From positions 15,845,102-15,909,101 of the forward strand of contig CM029669.1 of assembly GCA_017311315.1 (NCBI GenBank): a DNA stretch of 64,000 nt, given 5' to 3'. This DNA is from Dendrocalamus latiflorus. Taxonomy: Eukaryota > Streptophyta > Magnoliopsida > Poales > Poaceae. The position numbers and the translations under genes were made by a program. This document shows positions 11,317 through 22,734 of the stretch, piece after piece. Position 1 is the stretch's first letter. Each line of letters opens with the position of its first letter. Below the pieces are notes generated by a model. The model did no database searches and had not been told where the DNA came from. It saw only the letters and a program-made list of their open reading frames with translations.

Positions 11317-12077
11317 ATGTAATCTTTGGTGATAGGAACAAACATTAATGTTGCCATAGCTACAAAGAGTGGCATTTTGCTTAAAATGACGTTTCTGTTG
11401 ATATATCTTGAATACTATTTGTGAATTTGCCTATAACGTTTGATCATCCACATTTCCTATGTTCATCTTCCGAATTTCAATTTGCCCCTTTCATAGTCCT
11501 TTTTATAAGGCAACTAACTGTATACTGCTTTTTTGGCCTGCGTGTGAAATTTCATTCATCTAAGCTGAAATTTCTGTGGGCATGTTGCCGCCAAAGGTGG
11601 TGGAATTCTATGGGCCTGGCATAAAAATGTTATGGTAAGGTTTTCTTGCTCATCATTATTTTCTTTTCGGTTAGTTTGCCAGTTATGGATCTTAGATGGA
11701 TAAAGAGCGGGTAAAAATGACTGCAGAAGGTTATAAACATAAAAGTTTTTTATTTTGGCCGTACAAACATGTAGTCCTGATGATAGGTTTACTGCAGCAT
11801 TTAGGTGGCTCAACTGTACTAGATAAGCATTCTTTTTAAAGATGATTCCTACATCATCAAGACCAAGATACTACTGCCCATGGTCTCATATCGCATATAC
11901 CTCATGATGTGATTTTCTTTCTTACCATTTTATGCCCACCGGATTGGTGCAAACTTCTGCTCAACTATCAAGGCCATGCGCTCATAGCAATCTGGAGAAG
12001 ATCGCCCGCAGCAGTTAGGGTTTTTTTTTAGTCACCTGGCTCTTCGGCAAAACCAGTGTGTAATGTGTGATAAAAGC
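11317..12077. other. Possible exon remnant and 3'-flank-like sequence
   Basis: At about 11562-11635 the plus strand reads AEISVGMLPPKVVEFYGPG and is followed by a GTAAGG donor at 11634. This has the look of a real exon of an unidentified plant gene. Nothing else coding is seen. The stretch just before CACTA-B (12031-12072) is a near copy of sequence on the far side of the element (15394-15440). Confidence 0.35.
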
Positions 12078-12107
12078 CACTACTACAGAAAGCCTAATAC
12101 TAGATGG

Positions 12108-12418
12108 CCAATCACAGACGGTTTGACAAAACCGTCTGTGATCGACACTAACACAGACGGTTTTAATTTGGACACTGTCTGTGTTGATGGCGTCGGAGAA
12201 AACGAGTATCACAGACGGTTCTTACCGATGAACCGTCTGTGATACTTTAGTATCACAGACGGTTTGTGTTCAAAACCGTCTGTGATAATCTGAAATTATC
12301 GCAGAAAAAACCGTTTGTGATAAGCAATTACCACAGACGGTTTGTAATAAAAAAACCGTCTGTGATAATCCCAGGATTATCACAGACGGTTTTTTATTAC
12401 AAACCGTCTGTGATAATG
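12108..12418. repeat. Subterminal palindromic repeat array, CACTA-B left
   Basis: Successive units pair ATCACAGACGGTT with AACCGTCTGTGAT across spacers of about 4-14 bp. The last unit (about 12377-12418) is a near-perfect hairpin. A matching array is at 15125-15362 on the right side. Confidence 0.88.
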
Positions 12419-12825
12419 ACGCTATGCATTTATTGCGCTGCTGAGAACCGCATCTGTCTTCATTTCGATCCAGATCTAGCCGGTGCTTTACTCTTTCGCT
12501 CAGGAGGCAAGCTAGGCGATTTCAGGAGGCAGAGATTGAGCTTTGAAGCAGAGATTGAGCTTTGAATATTCATATTTTCCTGGTTACTCTAGATATGGTT
12601 AGTAATGAAATTTATTTTTCTTTGCATTACAATTTAGATGTAAGTAATTGGTGAGTGTTATTGAAGATGGTTTGCAAAATTGTTGGTTATATAATAGCTG
12701 TTGTGTTTATAATATGAATTAAGCTAGCAAAGTCTGAATGCATGTGGTATATATATATGTAGTAATAATTAAATAATTTAATTCTTAATACTAAGTTGTT
12801 ATATATATACATAACGTAGGACCGA

Positions 12826-13806
12826 AGATGGATGTATGCCGCGAGCTGTGTGAGTGAAGAGTATATTAATGGCGTGTCTGCTTTTGCAAGAGCTGCCGAG
12901 GAGGATATGCTAAATAATAGGGTGGAATATATGTATTGTTCATGCACTGACTGCGAGAATTTAAAGATGTTTAAGAACCGAGAGCAAATTGAAGCGCACT
13001 TGATTCGGAGGGGTTTCAAAAAGGGTTATACGTGTTGGACCAGTCATGGCGAAGTCAATGATCATATGCCGCCGAATGATATCGCCGGTGAAATGAATGA
13101 TATGCCGCCGGATGACATCACCGGTGAAGTGAATGACATGCCGCCGGATGATGTCGATTGTGGTTCGGATTCGGATAGGTTGCACGATGATAATCTGGAT
13201 CAGATGCTTCACGATGTAGAAGAGAACTATGATGAGAGAGAGTATGTTAAATTCCGGGGCTTGATGGAGGACTCGGAAAAACCTTTGTTCACGTGCTGCA
13301 GGTCAAAGTACACGAGGTTGTCAGCCGTGCTTGAACTGTTGAAATTGAAGGCAAGCAACGGTTGGTTCGACAAGAGTTTCACGGCGCTGCTAGGTCTTTC
13401 AGCGGACATGCTTCCGGAGGGAAATGAGTTGCCTAAAACCACGTATAAAGCCAAGAAGGTTCTTTGTCCGTTGAGAATGGAAGTAGAAAAAATACATGCA
13501 TGTCCGAACGACTGTGTCCTCTACCGTAAAGAGTATATAAACATGCATGTATGTCCGGTGTGCAACGCATCCCGATACAAACGTAACAATCAATCAGATG
13601 ATGGCGAGGGAACAGAGGCGAAGAAAGGACCTCCTGCTAAGGTGGCATGGTATTTTCCTATAATTCCCCGTTTGAAAATGTTTTTTGCAAATCCAAAGAA
13701 GGCAAAACTGCTGCGTTGGCACTCGGAGGAGCGCAAGAAAGATGGAATGCTAAGACACCTTGCTGATTCCGCCCAGTGGAGAAACATCGATAGGATTCAT
13801 GCTGAC
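12826..13806 (+). pseudogene. TNP2-type CACTA transposase, N-terminal part (CACTA-B)
   Basis: TNP2 proteins are the CACTA transposases. The reading frame from 12826 shows the transposase-associated domain: RRWMYAASCVSEEYINGV, cysteines of CSCTDCENLKMF, then HLIRRGFKKGY-x-CWTSHGE. A short acidic repeat follows (three DMPPDD-like units, 13060-13150), then conserved LLKLKASNGW-x-DKSFTALL and CP..CVLYRKEY-x-x-MHVCPVC. Compared with CACTA-D, the ATG directly before GACCGAAG is missing (three bases). The frame ends just after the deletion junction at about 13800, near QWRNIDR, about 55 residues before the region that follows in CACTA-D. The catalytic core is therefore gone. Confidence 0.85.
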
Positions 13807-13814
13807 CCAAGCTA

Positions 13815-14400
13815 GATCATCAAAATCACCAATTGGTTTCCTGGACCCACTCTTGATCTCCATTGATACCATCAACGAGAATGCATCCTTCATCGAGAGC
13901 TATATTACATCAACACTACTGGCTCACCGCGATAAGGAATTTGTTCTTATGCCATACAATGAGCACTTCCATTGAATTTTAATTGTAATTGTACCAAAAT
14001 GAAACAAGACTATATACCTTGATTCTCTAAGTAAGAACAAATCCAAGTACACAACTATCGCCCAAATACTCGATAGGTAAGTACATTGTACATTGTACTC
14101 TTTCTTTTCTTCTGAGTGACTAATCTAAATTTTTCGAATAACAAAGGTCGTTCGCCACATACGTTGCACAAACATGTGGCTCGACGAGAGGGGCCAAGCC
14201 CTTGAAACATGTTCGCAATTTTTGGGTATTCGCTAGCTACACATTAATTAATCCTATACAACACTTAGTAGTAATGCCTCTTGATTTAACACATTCTATT
14301 TTTTGCAGTGCCACCAGCAGCAGCCGGGCAACACGTGCGGATTCTACGTGTGCCACCATATGAGACTACTCCTTGATTCCTCGAAGATCACCGATTCTAA
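13815..14400 (+). pseudogene. C48 (Ulp1-like) protease region, CACTA-B
   Basis: After the junction the frame reads SPIGFLDPLL...INENASFIESYITS and LLAHRDKEFVLMPYNE. The catalytic His block follows, reading HFH, where the next Trp codon is a stop (TGA at 13973-13975, ancestral TGG judged by CACTA-D). Then ILIVIVPK and IYLDSL (Asp block) are present. A later exon (14310-14401) gives CHQQQPGNTCGFYVCHH, which keeps the Gln and Cys blocks. The exon ends before GTTTGTC. The family cleaves SUMO-type conjugates or precursors; function inside CACTA elements is unproven. Confidence 0.75.
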
Positions 14401-14598
14401 GGTTTGTCAATCTTCCCACATTTATTTTATACTTGTCAGGTTATATATGTACGCGCATTGATATTCCTATCGACAGGCTGTGCCCATCTCTACAACTGCA
14501 TTGAAACAGCCAGACCTTGCACAAATTTGAGAAGAGTGCGCTTGGTTTTTGTGGTCTAAAGTCATAAGACCAGATGGAGAGTTCCATTGCGCACAATG

Positions 14599-14805
14599 AT
14601 TTTTTATTGCTCTTATAACTCCGGAATCGAGGTCTCGCGCAAGGAACGGATCCATAATCAACGAACTTGTCGGCTGCACAAACAATACTTGAATGGCAAT
14701 CATGCACCATCCAAGTATAGCTTGTGCAATCTGACAAGTTCGTTGATTATGGATCAGTTCCTTTCACGAGATCTCGATTCTGGAGTGATAGAGCAATAAA
14801 AAATG
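14599..14805. mobile_element. 207-bp foldback element nested in CACTA-B
   Basis: Two arms of about 95 bp pair across a loop near 14695-14710. Shared blocks include TTTTTTATTGCTC, ATCGAGRTCTCG, GATCCATAATCAACGAACTT and GTC. It is flanked by CAATG on both sides (14594-14598 and 14806-14810). CACTA-C has the uninterrupted site (GTACAATGTAAAATG near 28212), which shows this is an insertion and that CAATG is its target duplication. A 5-bp duplication and a foldback structure do not settle the superfamily. Confidence 0.8.
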
Positions 14806-15124
14806 CAATGTTACCATCTAAGTACAAATGCAGTGTAGATCTTTTGTAATTGTGTATTTGTTAATGGATATTTTATTTCATTTTAATTAATTGATTTGCG
14901 AAATGGATGCTTTATGTTTGTGAAATAAAGTGCGATGTGAATTCGATGTTTTATGTTTGTGAAATGAATTGAGATGTGAATTGGATATTTTATGTTTTTG
15001 AAATGAATTGAGATGTGAATTGTATGTATACATGTACATCTTTATCTGTTTGTTTCAGAGGGCATGGCTAGCATTTCCTGAGGCTAGCCAATAAACAGAA
15101 ATAGATTTAGGGGTAGAAAAGAAC

Positions 15125-15362
15125 ATCACAGACGGTTTTTAGTTACAAACCGTCTGTGATAGGTGATAATCACAGACGGTTTGTAAGTAAAAACCGTCTG
15201 TGATATATCAATATCACAGACGGTTTTTAACTAACTAAAAACCGTCTGTGATAATCAGCTACCATCTGTGATAACCTTCGACGATTGTCACTGATCCATA
15301 AATTCAAACGGTTCAGAAAATTATCTGTGATGATGTTTCTGAACCGTCTGTAATACGGTTTC
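15125..15362. repeat. Subterminal palindromic repeat array, CACTA-B right
   Basis: Several units with arms ATCACAGACGGTT and AACCGTCTGTGAT, ending about 10 bp before the terminal inverted repeat. Confidence 0.85.
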
Positions 15363-15372
15363 TGTAGTAGTG

Positions 15373-16481
15373 AGCTAACAATCCTTTTCGTGCTGACCTA
15401 GCTGTTCGGCAGAACCAGCGTTTGTAAACGTGTGATGTGTGGTTTGTGTTGGCAGTTGTTGACTTCCTGGGTTTTTACCGTTCACATTATGGAACAATAT
15501 ATCCCTTTTGCCTTGCTGAATAACTGCGCTGGGTGCTGTTGTGTTGTTCGTGATTGTCTCCTTGTAGTCAGTTATGGAAGAAATACGTTCTGTATATCCT
15601 CATGGTACGTTGATACTTTCGTTTAGTCAACTACATAACAACAGTGTGTCTATCTTCACTCTATAATACGTCAATTGGCACCGGCCCAGGCCGTTAAATG
15701 GGTGGACCAGACCACATGATGTGCCAGCTAAAGAAAGTTGGGCCCATGTTTGGAAAGGCACATCCAGCTTGCTGAAGTTATTTTGTCTGAAGAAAAAGCT
15801 TACTATGTCTCTTATCTCACCCTAGAACTTGGTCCTCGACGACCATGCATGCCAGTCTTCGGCGCGGCGTAGCGCGCAAATCTACCTGGTGGATTTGTGT
15901 ATGCCAAAATTTTGTTTTGAGATATCCACTGGATAGTCAATTAGTCATGGATACAGAACCTTCAGTTAACTGCACATAGTTAACAAAATAGCTAGAATGA
16001 TTGATGTATTGTATTTATTTTAGATCTTGATTGATGTCTTATAGGCTAGCTAGGAGCGGTCGTTCTTTTTAGCTTGGATTAGCTAGCCAATGTGCATGTG
16101 TGTTTGCTTAGCTGAAATAATTGCACCAATAATTTTGTTTGCTTGATGGGGATGTGCGTGAGCGGGCATCAGTTTTAGAATATTCTTCCTTGCAAAATTG
16201 CAAATCATGAATGGATGCACTGATCGTCCTAACTAGCTCCTGGACAGAGGGAGGGAGACCACGCCACCGTGTGTCGCTGGGCCAGTGACATGATCAAGAA
16301 AAGGTCGAGTTCATAGCTCCAGTGGACTAGTTCATGGGTAGTCCGGACCGGTAGGGCTGGCTGAGCTGGGTTGCGCTCGATTTTCCTGAGCTTTGGTGAG
16401 TCCGATAATTTAGGGTGTTTGATTCGCTGCTAAACTTTGTGATACTCAAATAAGTTTGGTTTTTCGTGGTTAAGGTGTGGA
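15373..16481. other. Intergenic, 3'-UTR-like then unclassified
   Basis: The first 300 bp resemble a plant 3' untranslated region (T-rich, no frame) and contain the second copy of the direct repeat flanking CACTA-B. From 15650 to 16480 I see no conserved coding sequence or repeat ends. Confidence 0.35.
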
Positions 16482-16979
16482 TCACCACGCATTTTTCAGT
16501 TCCAATGTTCGTAAACCTTCGTTGACTAAGGCAGAACTATTCGTTGAGGTCCTTTCGGAACGCATGAATCTCACAGTAAGCAATTCAATTTCCGCAGGAA
16601 TCGATAAAAATTTCTGCATTGCAAATGGGGCCTGAGCTAAAAGCTTAGCTAATGAACGGCTTACGCAGTGGATCTTCGGGCAACCAATCCGGCGCATCCA
16701 ATTCCGATGAAGAGGAATAGGCAAAGTGAACTGGCTGGTGAAGGTCTGTACTAGCAGGACTTGCATGTGTTTAAGCATATAGCTAGCTAGCGTTCCTTCT
16801 GAGCCTGGGTCAAACTCAGGAATTCTAATTTCATAACGCAATCCTTTTAGGCAAATAGATACTTGTTTTTTTGGGTGGAAATCGATCTCGATGAGCTTCC
16901 TGCTTCCTTCGATTTTGCAATATGACTGGCGGCTAGTCTCAAGGAGCCGGTTTCCTGCGCTTGCTCTCCTGATATCCAT
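16482..16979 (-). CDS. Uncharacterised 165-residue open frame
   Basis: An uninterrupted minus-strand frame of 165 codons lies in otherwise closed sequence of moderate GC. The predicted product is basic, with no signal peptide, no membrane helix and no motif that I recognise. Base use differs from the AT-rich flanks, so it may be an inserted piece, for example organellar DNA or a gene fragment, but I cannot prove that. The opposite strand has shorter frames with no better identity. Treat it as an open frame of unknown status. Confidence 0.25.
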   Translation of the reverse strand: MDIRRASAGNRLLETSRQSYCKIEGSRKLIEIDFHPKKQVSICLKGLRYEIRIPEFDPGSEGTLASYMLKHMQVLLVQTFTSQFTLPIPLHRNWMRRIGCPKIHCVSRSLAKLLAQAPFAMQKFLSIPAEIELLTVRFMRSERTSTNSSALVNEGLRTLELKNAW

Positions 16980-18662
16980 TTACCTCTTTCATATGTACTC
17001 CGCGGGTCTTCGATCAGAACGAAAATTATTCGTTTTGTTTGTACCCTACCCGTGATAATAAATGTGAATTTATTACATAAAAATAGGCCCAGTTAGCATA
17101 ATAGATATTGACTGGGCTGTAACTTGAAGCCCATGACCAAAAGCAAACTCCAAAAAAAGTCAACAAATGATTCTGCTTGGACATCAATGCATATATGCAC
17201 GCAGAAGTTCGCGCATAATCCATGGATTTTTACACAAAAACACATCCGCTAATTACCACATAATATCATACTAATTTAACATCGGTGCTTTGCTATGAAA
17301 AAATATATATTATGCAAATAAGTCTGATCATCATTATCAGACTCGGCCTACCATATGCCTTCGACTCCGTTGCCGCGCTCGGCCGAACTCCGTCACTCCT
17401 CCACCACTCACTCTCCTAACCGCACTGCTCACTCTCTGGACCACACTAGGCTAGCCACCTCGTTCATGTTCTGGTGCATACTCACAGCCCTGGACTAGTG
17501 GGCTGATATGTACCCGAACTGGTCCCTCAGTGCACACTTTAAACAATTATTATATGCCCGTTTGACTATTTTACCTTTTTATATGTTTCAAAATGTTGGT
17601 GTGATCAAAGTGGATAAAACATAAAGGTGGCTTGAACACGAGAAGTCAATGCAGCTAGGGGCCTATAGAGAAATTGCTGGAAACATGAATGTGCTTCATG
17701 CAAAAGTGCTAACATCTACATCAGGACTGAACCCTAGGCGCCACTGTGATTTCTTTGACCTGGCCAGTTTGCTTCTCCTTTTTTCCCCCTTCATCTGCAC
17801 CACCAACGCTGGCGATGACCAGGTCCTACCTTTGCTCGTCGCCCTTACCGTTTCCCCACAGACACTTGTCCTCCACATCTCACAACCATGCCTTTAAGTC
17901 CTTGTGCCACCATAGTTCTTGGCCTCCATCCACCACCACCCACAACATTGCCATCACCTCAAATGTCACCGCTCTCCAAATCCACAACGTAGCCATCCAC
18001 TTCCCCATCTCCATACACCGTGATCGGGGATGGCCAGCGAAGGGCAAATCCAACGGTAGATGTGTGGGGACGATAGCGGAAAGTCAGATCTAGCAGCTGC
18101 ACCATAGGGATGGTCGACAAAGGGCGGATCCGACGGCTACGCCGCGGGGGATGACCGACGAAGGGCAGATCCGAAAGTTGCACGGCGGGGGATAGCCGGA
18201 TCCAACGTCTTCCTCACCTCTGGTGTTGTACTCCCTCGTCACCTCAAATTCATCCTCATTGCCATTACCGGACCTACGCCATGTCCCCACCGGTTTGGAG
18301 TCTAGGGTGGAATGGGGAGGTGGATAGCAAACACACCACCACCACCAACAACTGGACAAACGGACGGTGGTTGGGAAAGGTTCAAGTGGCGACGATGCAT
18401 GGATGGTTAGGGTGGAGGATGGTCGTCGCGTAAGGGAGGAGTAGGGGAGATGAGAGAGAGGGGGGAGGAGTGGAATGGGAGTGAGATGTGCGAGCCAGGT
18501 TGGTTTTCAGGGGAAGGGGTGATAGCTGGGGCCCACCTGTCGGCACCAGTTTTTTGTGAGAGGGTGGTGGGATGGTAGATGAACCATCAGTGAAAGGGTG
18601 GTGGGATAGCAGATGAACCACCATCACCAACTCATTCTTTCAAGGATTAATGCATGTTTATG
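16980..18662. other. Unclassified region with degenerate short tandem repeats
   Basis: No gene is recognised. At 18021-18200 the motif GAAGGGCAGATCCGA and relatives recur three to four times about 50-65 bp apart, each preceded by GGGGATG-x-CC. At about 18556-18625 a 37-bp unit (GGGTGGTGGGATRGYAGATG) is duplicated. The many overlapping open frames here come from this repetitive, purine-skewed composition. Confidence 0.45.
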
Positions 18663-18689
18663 CACTACTACAAAAAGCCTAATACTAGA

Positions 18690-19005
18690 TGCCACATCAC
18701 AAACGGTTACCGCAAACCGTCAGTATTAAATACAATCATCGACGGTTTTAGTTTAGAGACCGTCTGTATTGCTGTTAACACTAAAACCATCTGTGAAGAG
18801 GTAATATCACAGATAATTCATGGTAAAAGCCATCTGTGAAGTATCATAGACGGTTATTAAAAAAACCATCTGTGATAGGGCGACGATTTGGCACCAGATA
18901 TCCAGAGGTGTGGAAAGAGCAATTCACAGATGGTTTGTATTAAAAATTATCTGTGATAATTAAGTTATCACAGACGGTTTTAAATAAAAACCGTATGTGA
19001 TAATT
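18690..19005. repeat. Subterminal repeat array, CACTA-C left
   Basis: Units related to ATCACAGACGGTT and AACCGTCTGTGAT with many C-to-T and G-to-A changes (for example ATCACAGATAATT). The right-hand array is short and decayed at about 28455-28590. Confidence 0.8.
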
Positions 19006-19479
19006 CCACTATATTACTTGCACGCAGACCCATCGACTCTCTGTCTTAAATTCTAGATCTATGCTACTGCTTTGAGCTAGAGGCGGGGCTTTGAGGCAGC
19101 CATTTGGTGAAAGGAGACTATTTGGCAAAATTGATTGTAGATCCATTAATTTCTTGACTATTTAAGGTTAGTAATTTGTTTCTAATTGTATTATAATTTA
19201 GATCTAGCTTTTGGTGAAATAAGAATTGAAGATGGTTTAGATCTAGCTAGCTTGATGGAGAGAGAAGATTATTTACATCTAGCATGGTTTAGGGTTTAGT
19301 GAATTCATAGCCTATTTCTACTTAAGTCAATTTTAGTAATTATTCTTGTTACATATAGCTACTTTTGTATCCTTAAATCGTATAAATGGGTGTAAATGGG
19401 GGTTCTGATATCTCGTAGAAATTGTTTATTATGTCAAAATCAGAAGAAACTAATTTGTTATATGTGTAACTAGAATCGA

Positions 19480-22110
19480 AGCTGGATGTATGCTGGGAAC
19501 AGTGTGAGTGAAGAGTACATTAATTGTGTCTACTTTTAGAAGAGCTGCTGAGGAGGATATGTTGAATAAGGGAGTAGAATATATGTACTATCCATGCGAG
19601 AATCTAAAGATGTTTAAAAACCGAGCGCGGATTTAAGCGCACTTGATTCGAAGGGGTTTCAAAAAGGGGTATGCATGTTGAACCAATCTTGGTGAAGAGC
19701 ATATTATACAGAAAGGTAGTAATAATGACATCGTTGATGAAGTCAAAGATATGCCACCAGATGATGTCGATTGTGGTTCCGATTCAGATAGGATGTATGA
19801 TGACAATCTGGATTAGATGCTTCGTGATGCAGAAGGGAACTATGATGAGAGAGAGTATGTTAAATTCTGGAGTTTGATGGAGGACTCGGAGAACCTAAAG
19901 TTCCCATGCAGCAAGTCAAAGTACATGAGGTTGTCAGCCGTACTAACTGCTGAAATTGAAAGCAAGCAACGATTAGTGCGACAAAAGTTTCATGGCTCTG
20001 TTAGGTCTTTTAGCGGACATACTTCCAGAGGGAAACTAGTTGCCCAAAATCTCCTACAAAGATACGAAGGTTCTTTGTCCATTAGGAATGGAAGTAGAAA
20101 GAATACATGCATGTTCGACGGCTGTATCCTCTACTATAAAGAGTATGCAAACATGCACGTATGTCTAGTGTGCAACACAACCCAATACAAGCGTAATAAT
20201 TATTCAGATGATGGTGAGAGAACAGAGGTGAAGAAAGGACCTCATATTAAGGTGGCATGGTATTTTCCTGTAATTCCCTGCTTGAAGCGGTTTTTTGCGA
20301 ACCCAAAAGAGGCAAAACTATTGCGTTGGCACTCAGAGAAGTGTAAGAAGGATAGAATGCTAAGACACATTGCTGATTCCGTCTAGTGGAGAAACATCTA
20401 TAGAAGGTTGTAGACTTCGATGCAGAACCGAGAAATATAAGGTTGGATTGAGTCTAGATGGAATGAATCCTTTTTGTAACATGAGCAACCGACATAGCAT
20501 TTTGCCCATGACTCTCTGCATCTACAATCTTCCTCCTTGGTTGTGTATAAAGCACAAGTATATTTTGCTGTCGATACTTATTTAAGGGCGAAAGAAACTT
20601 GGGAATGATATTGAGGTGTACCTAGTACCGTTGGTGGAAGATATAAAAATACTGTGGATCGAAGGGGTACAGGTATGGAATGCGTACAAACGAGAGAACT
20701 TCACTTTACGCTCCCTATTGTTCTGCACCATCAATAATTATCCTACCCTTTCTAACATATCATACCAGAGTACAAAAGGGGGCCAAAGCTTGTACTCACT
20801 GCTTAGATGATATCGAGAGTGTGTGGCTAAAGCATTTGCGTAAAACCGTATACATGCGTCACTGTAGGTTCTTTCGGAGGGCTCACCCATATTGCAGGAT
20901 GAAGAAACAATTTAACAGAGAGAAGGAGGATAATTCAACTCCAAGATATTTAAGCAGAAAAGAGGTCTATGATATGGTTAAGGATTTAGATGTTATGCAC
21001 GGAAAGGGATGTAAATCGATGACCCATAAGAAGAATGTTTGGAAGAAGATAGCAGTATTTTGGGACTTACCTTATTAGGAACACCTAGAAGTTCGCCACT
21101 GCATTAATGTCATGCACGTAGAGAAGAATGTATGTGATAGCTTGATTGGTCTCTTATTAAACTTTTGTGACAAAACAAAGGATGGTGTCAATGTATAGTT
21201 TGACTTGGTTGATATAGACATCAAGTCTGAATTAGCACCGACAAAGACCGATAAAGGACGAATTTACCTTCCTTCTGCCTATTACACTATGTCCAAGGTT
21301 GAGAGAACTGAACTGTCCCAGTGCTTGCATGGTTTGAAGAAACTTATTTCGATGGAAGATTTGAAGAACCTTGCATTATGTCCGGTTACTCCACCAACAT
21401 GAAGAAACTTGTTTCAATGGAAGATTTGAAGTTAATTAGCATAAAGTCTCATGATTATCATGTGCTGATAACACAGATGCTCTCTATTGCAATTAGAAGT
21501 ATTTTGCTGATAAAGATCTGAGAGATAATCATGAGACTGTGTTATTTCTTTAATATAATTGCTCAGAAGATCATCGATCCGGAAGGACTAAATGCTCTGC
21601 AGGATGAGGTGGTGATGACTCTATGTTATCTTGAGATGTATTTTCCTCCATCATTTTTCGATATCATGGTCCATCTCGTTGTTCACATTGTGTGGGAGAT
21701 TAAAAATGTGTTGGCTCATGTTTCTATGTAGCATGTACTCGTTCAAGAGGTTCATGAGAATTCTCAAGTCCTATGTACGAAGTTGATCTTGGCTAGAGGG
21801 CAGCATTGTCGAAGGTTATACAACTAAAGAGGTCATTAAGGTGTGTCGATTACATAGCTCAGGTCGAATCGATAGGTGTACCTCGATCTCGCCATGAGGG
21901 GAGGCTTAAGGGTATCAGGACCATTGAAAGGAAAAAAATCACTCCAGATTTGAATGTGTATGCTTAAGCCTATTTCACGGTCTTGCAACACATCACTGAA
22001 ATGTCCTCGTATATCGACTAGCATAAGGACGTGCTTCGGCAACAGAATCTGGAGCGGCCGGATGTTTGGATCACGAGACAACACAACAATCAATTCAACC
22101 AATGGTTAAA
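19480..22110 (+). pseudogene. TNP2 transposase with DUF4218, decayed (CACTA-C)
   Basis: Pieces in several frames align in order with CACTA-D. They include the SWMY start block (about 19482), LIRRGFKKGY-like sequence (19640), the acidic segment DMPPDDVDCGSDSD (19750), the CP-x-CILYYKEY cysteine block (20110-20170), GLSLDGMNPF-CNMSNRHS (20440-20500), YNLPPWLCIKHKYI (20520), HCLDDIESVWL (20800), MRHCRFFRRAHPY (20850), KEVYDMVKDLDV (20960), VMHVEKNVCDSLIGL (21110) and LCYLEMYFPPSFFDIMVHL (21625, DUF4218). Frameshifts and nonsense codons (for example at 19814-19816 and 21076-21078) rule out a working protein. The segment 20413-21078 is the longest near-continuous stretch. Confidence 0.85.
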
Positions 22111-22119
22111 GGAGTGACT

Positions 22120-22660
22120 CGCTATGAGCTCGTCAAGTGATATGCTGACATGGTTGGCAAAAGGGCTAACATTTACAGTTGTGACATTGCAACGATATGA
22201 CATAAATGGGTACACATTCTATACGAAGGCTCAGGATGTAAAGAGCACTAACCAGAATAGCGGTATCCGCATATATGCATTCAGTACCAATGGATTGAGC
22301 AATTCCTAGTATGAGTTCATTGAGGAGATTTGGGAGCTCAACTACGTGCTTTTCAAGATCCCCTTGTTTCGGTGTTGTTAGGTCCATCTTCCACAGGTGA
22401 AGGTTGACAAGTATGGTGTCACTACCGTGGACCTGAAACGTGTCGGATACAAGGATGAACCATTCGTACTCGCTAACCAAGTTGTTCAAGTTTTCTATGT
22501 AACCAACCAGGCAAATAAGAAGCGCCATTCATTTTTTCATTGAAAAAGGAGGATTGTCAGAATTGAGAATGTAGTGGACGAGGAAGAATACAATCAATTT
22601 GATGAGTTGCCTCCTTTCAGAAACGGTATAAGGGTCAAGGAAGAATAACGTGAGGAAACT
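22120..22660 (+). pseudogene. DUF4216 region, decayed (CACTA-C)
   Basis: The DUF4216 signature appears as WLAKGLTFTVVTLQRYDING then YTFYTKAQDVKSTNQNSG, next WELNYVLFKIPLFRC, a stop TAG at 22379-22381, then KVDKYGVTTVDLKRVGYKDE and FVLANQVVQVFYV. The stop occupies the same codon as the TGA at 51162-51164 in CACTA-D. Each is one G-to-A step from TGG, which implies an ancestral Trp and two independent hits. A second stop follows near 22540. Confidence 0.8.
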
Positions 22661-22734
22661 ACCTACATGTGCATCGATCATCATGAATGTGCTAATTTTT
22701 ATAGTAAACAAGCAAGTGAAATGATGAATGAAAT

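Larger units (their letters stand above)
12078..15372 (+). mobile_element. CACTA-B: internally deleted CACTA derivative, 3295 bp
   Basis: Left end CACTACTACAGAAAGCC; right end, reverse complemented, CACTACTACAGAAACC. The 3-bp target duplication AGC is perfect (12075-12077 and 15373-15375). It keeps the first part of the TNP2 gene and the last part of the C48 protease region, fused directly at about 13800. All of the rest that is present in CACTA-D (the end of TNP2, DUF4218, DUF4216, the coiled coil and DUF8039) has been lost. This is the same style of origin as dSpm from En/Spm. Confidence 0.92.

Noticed and set aside
18024..18359. Possible zinc-finger or Gly-rich proteins in the 18.0-18.6 kb frames
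   Set aside because: Frames follow degenerate tandem repeats and shift between strands; no conserved motif.
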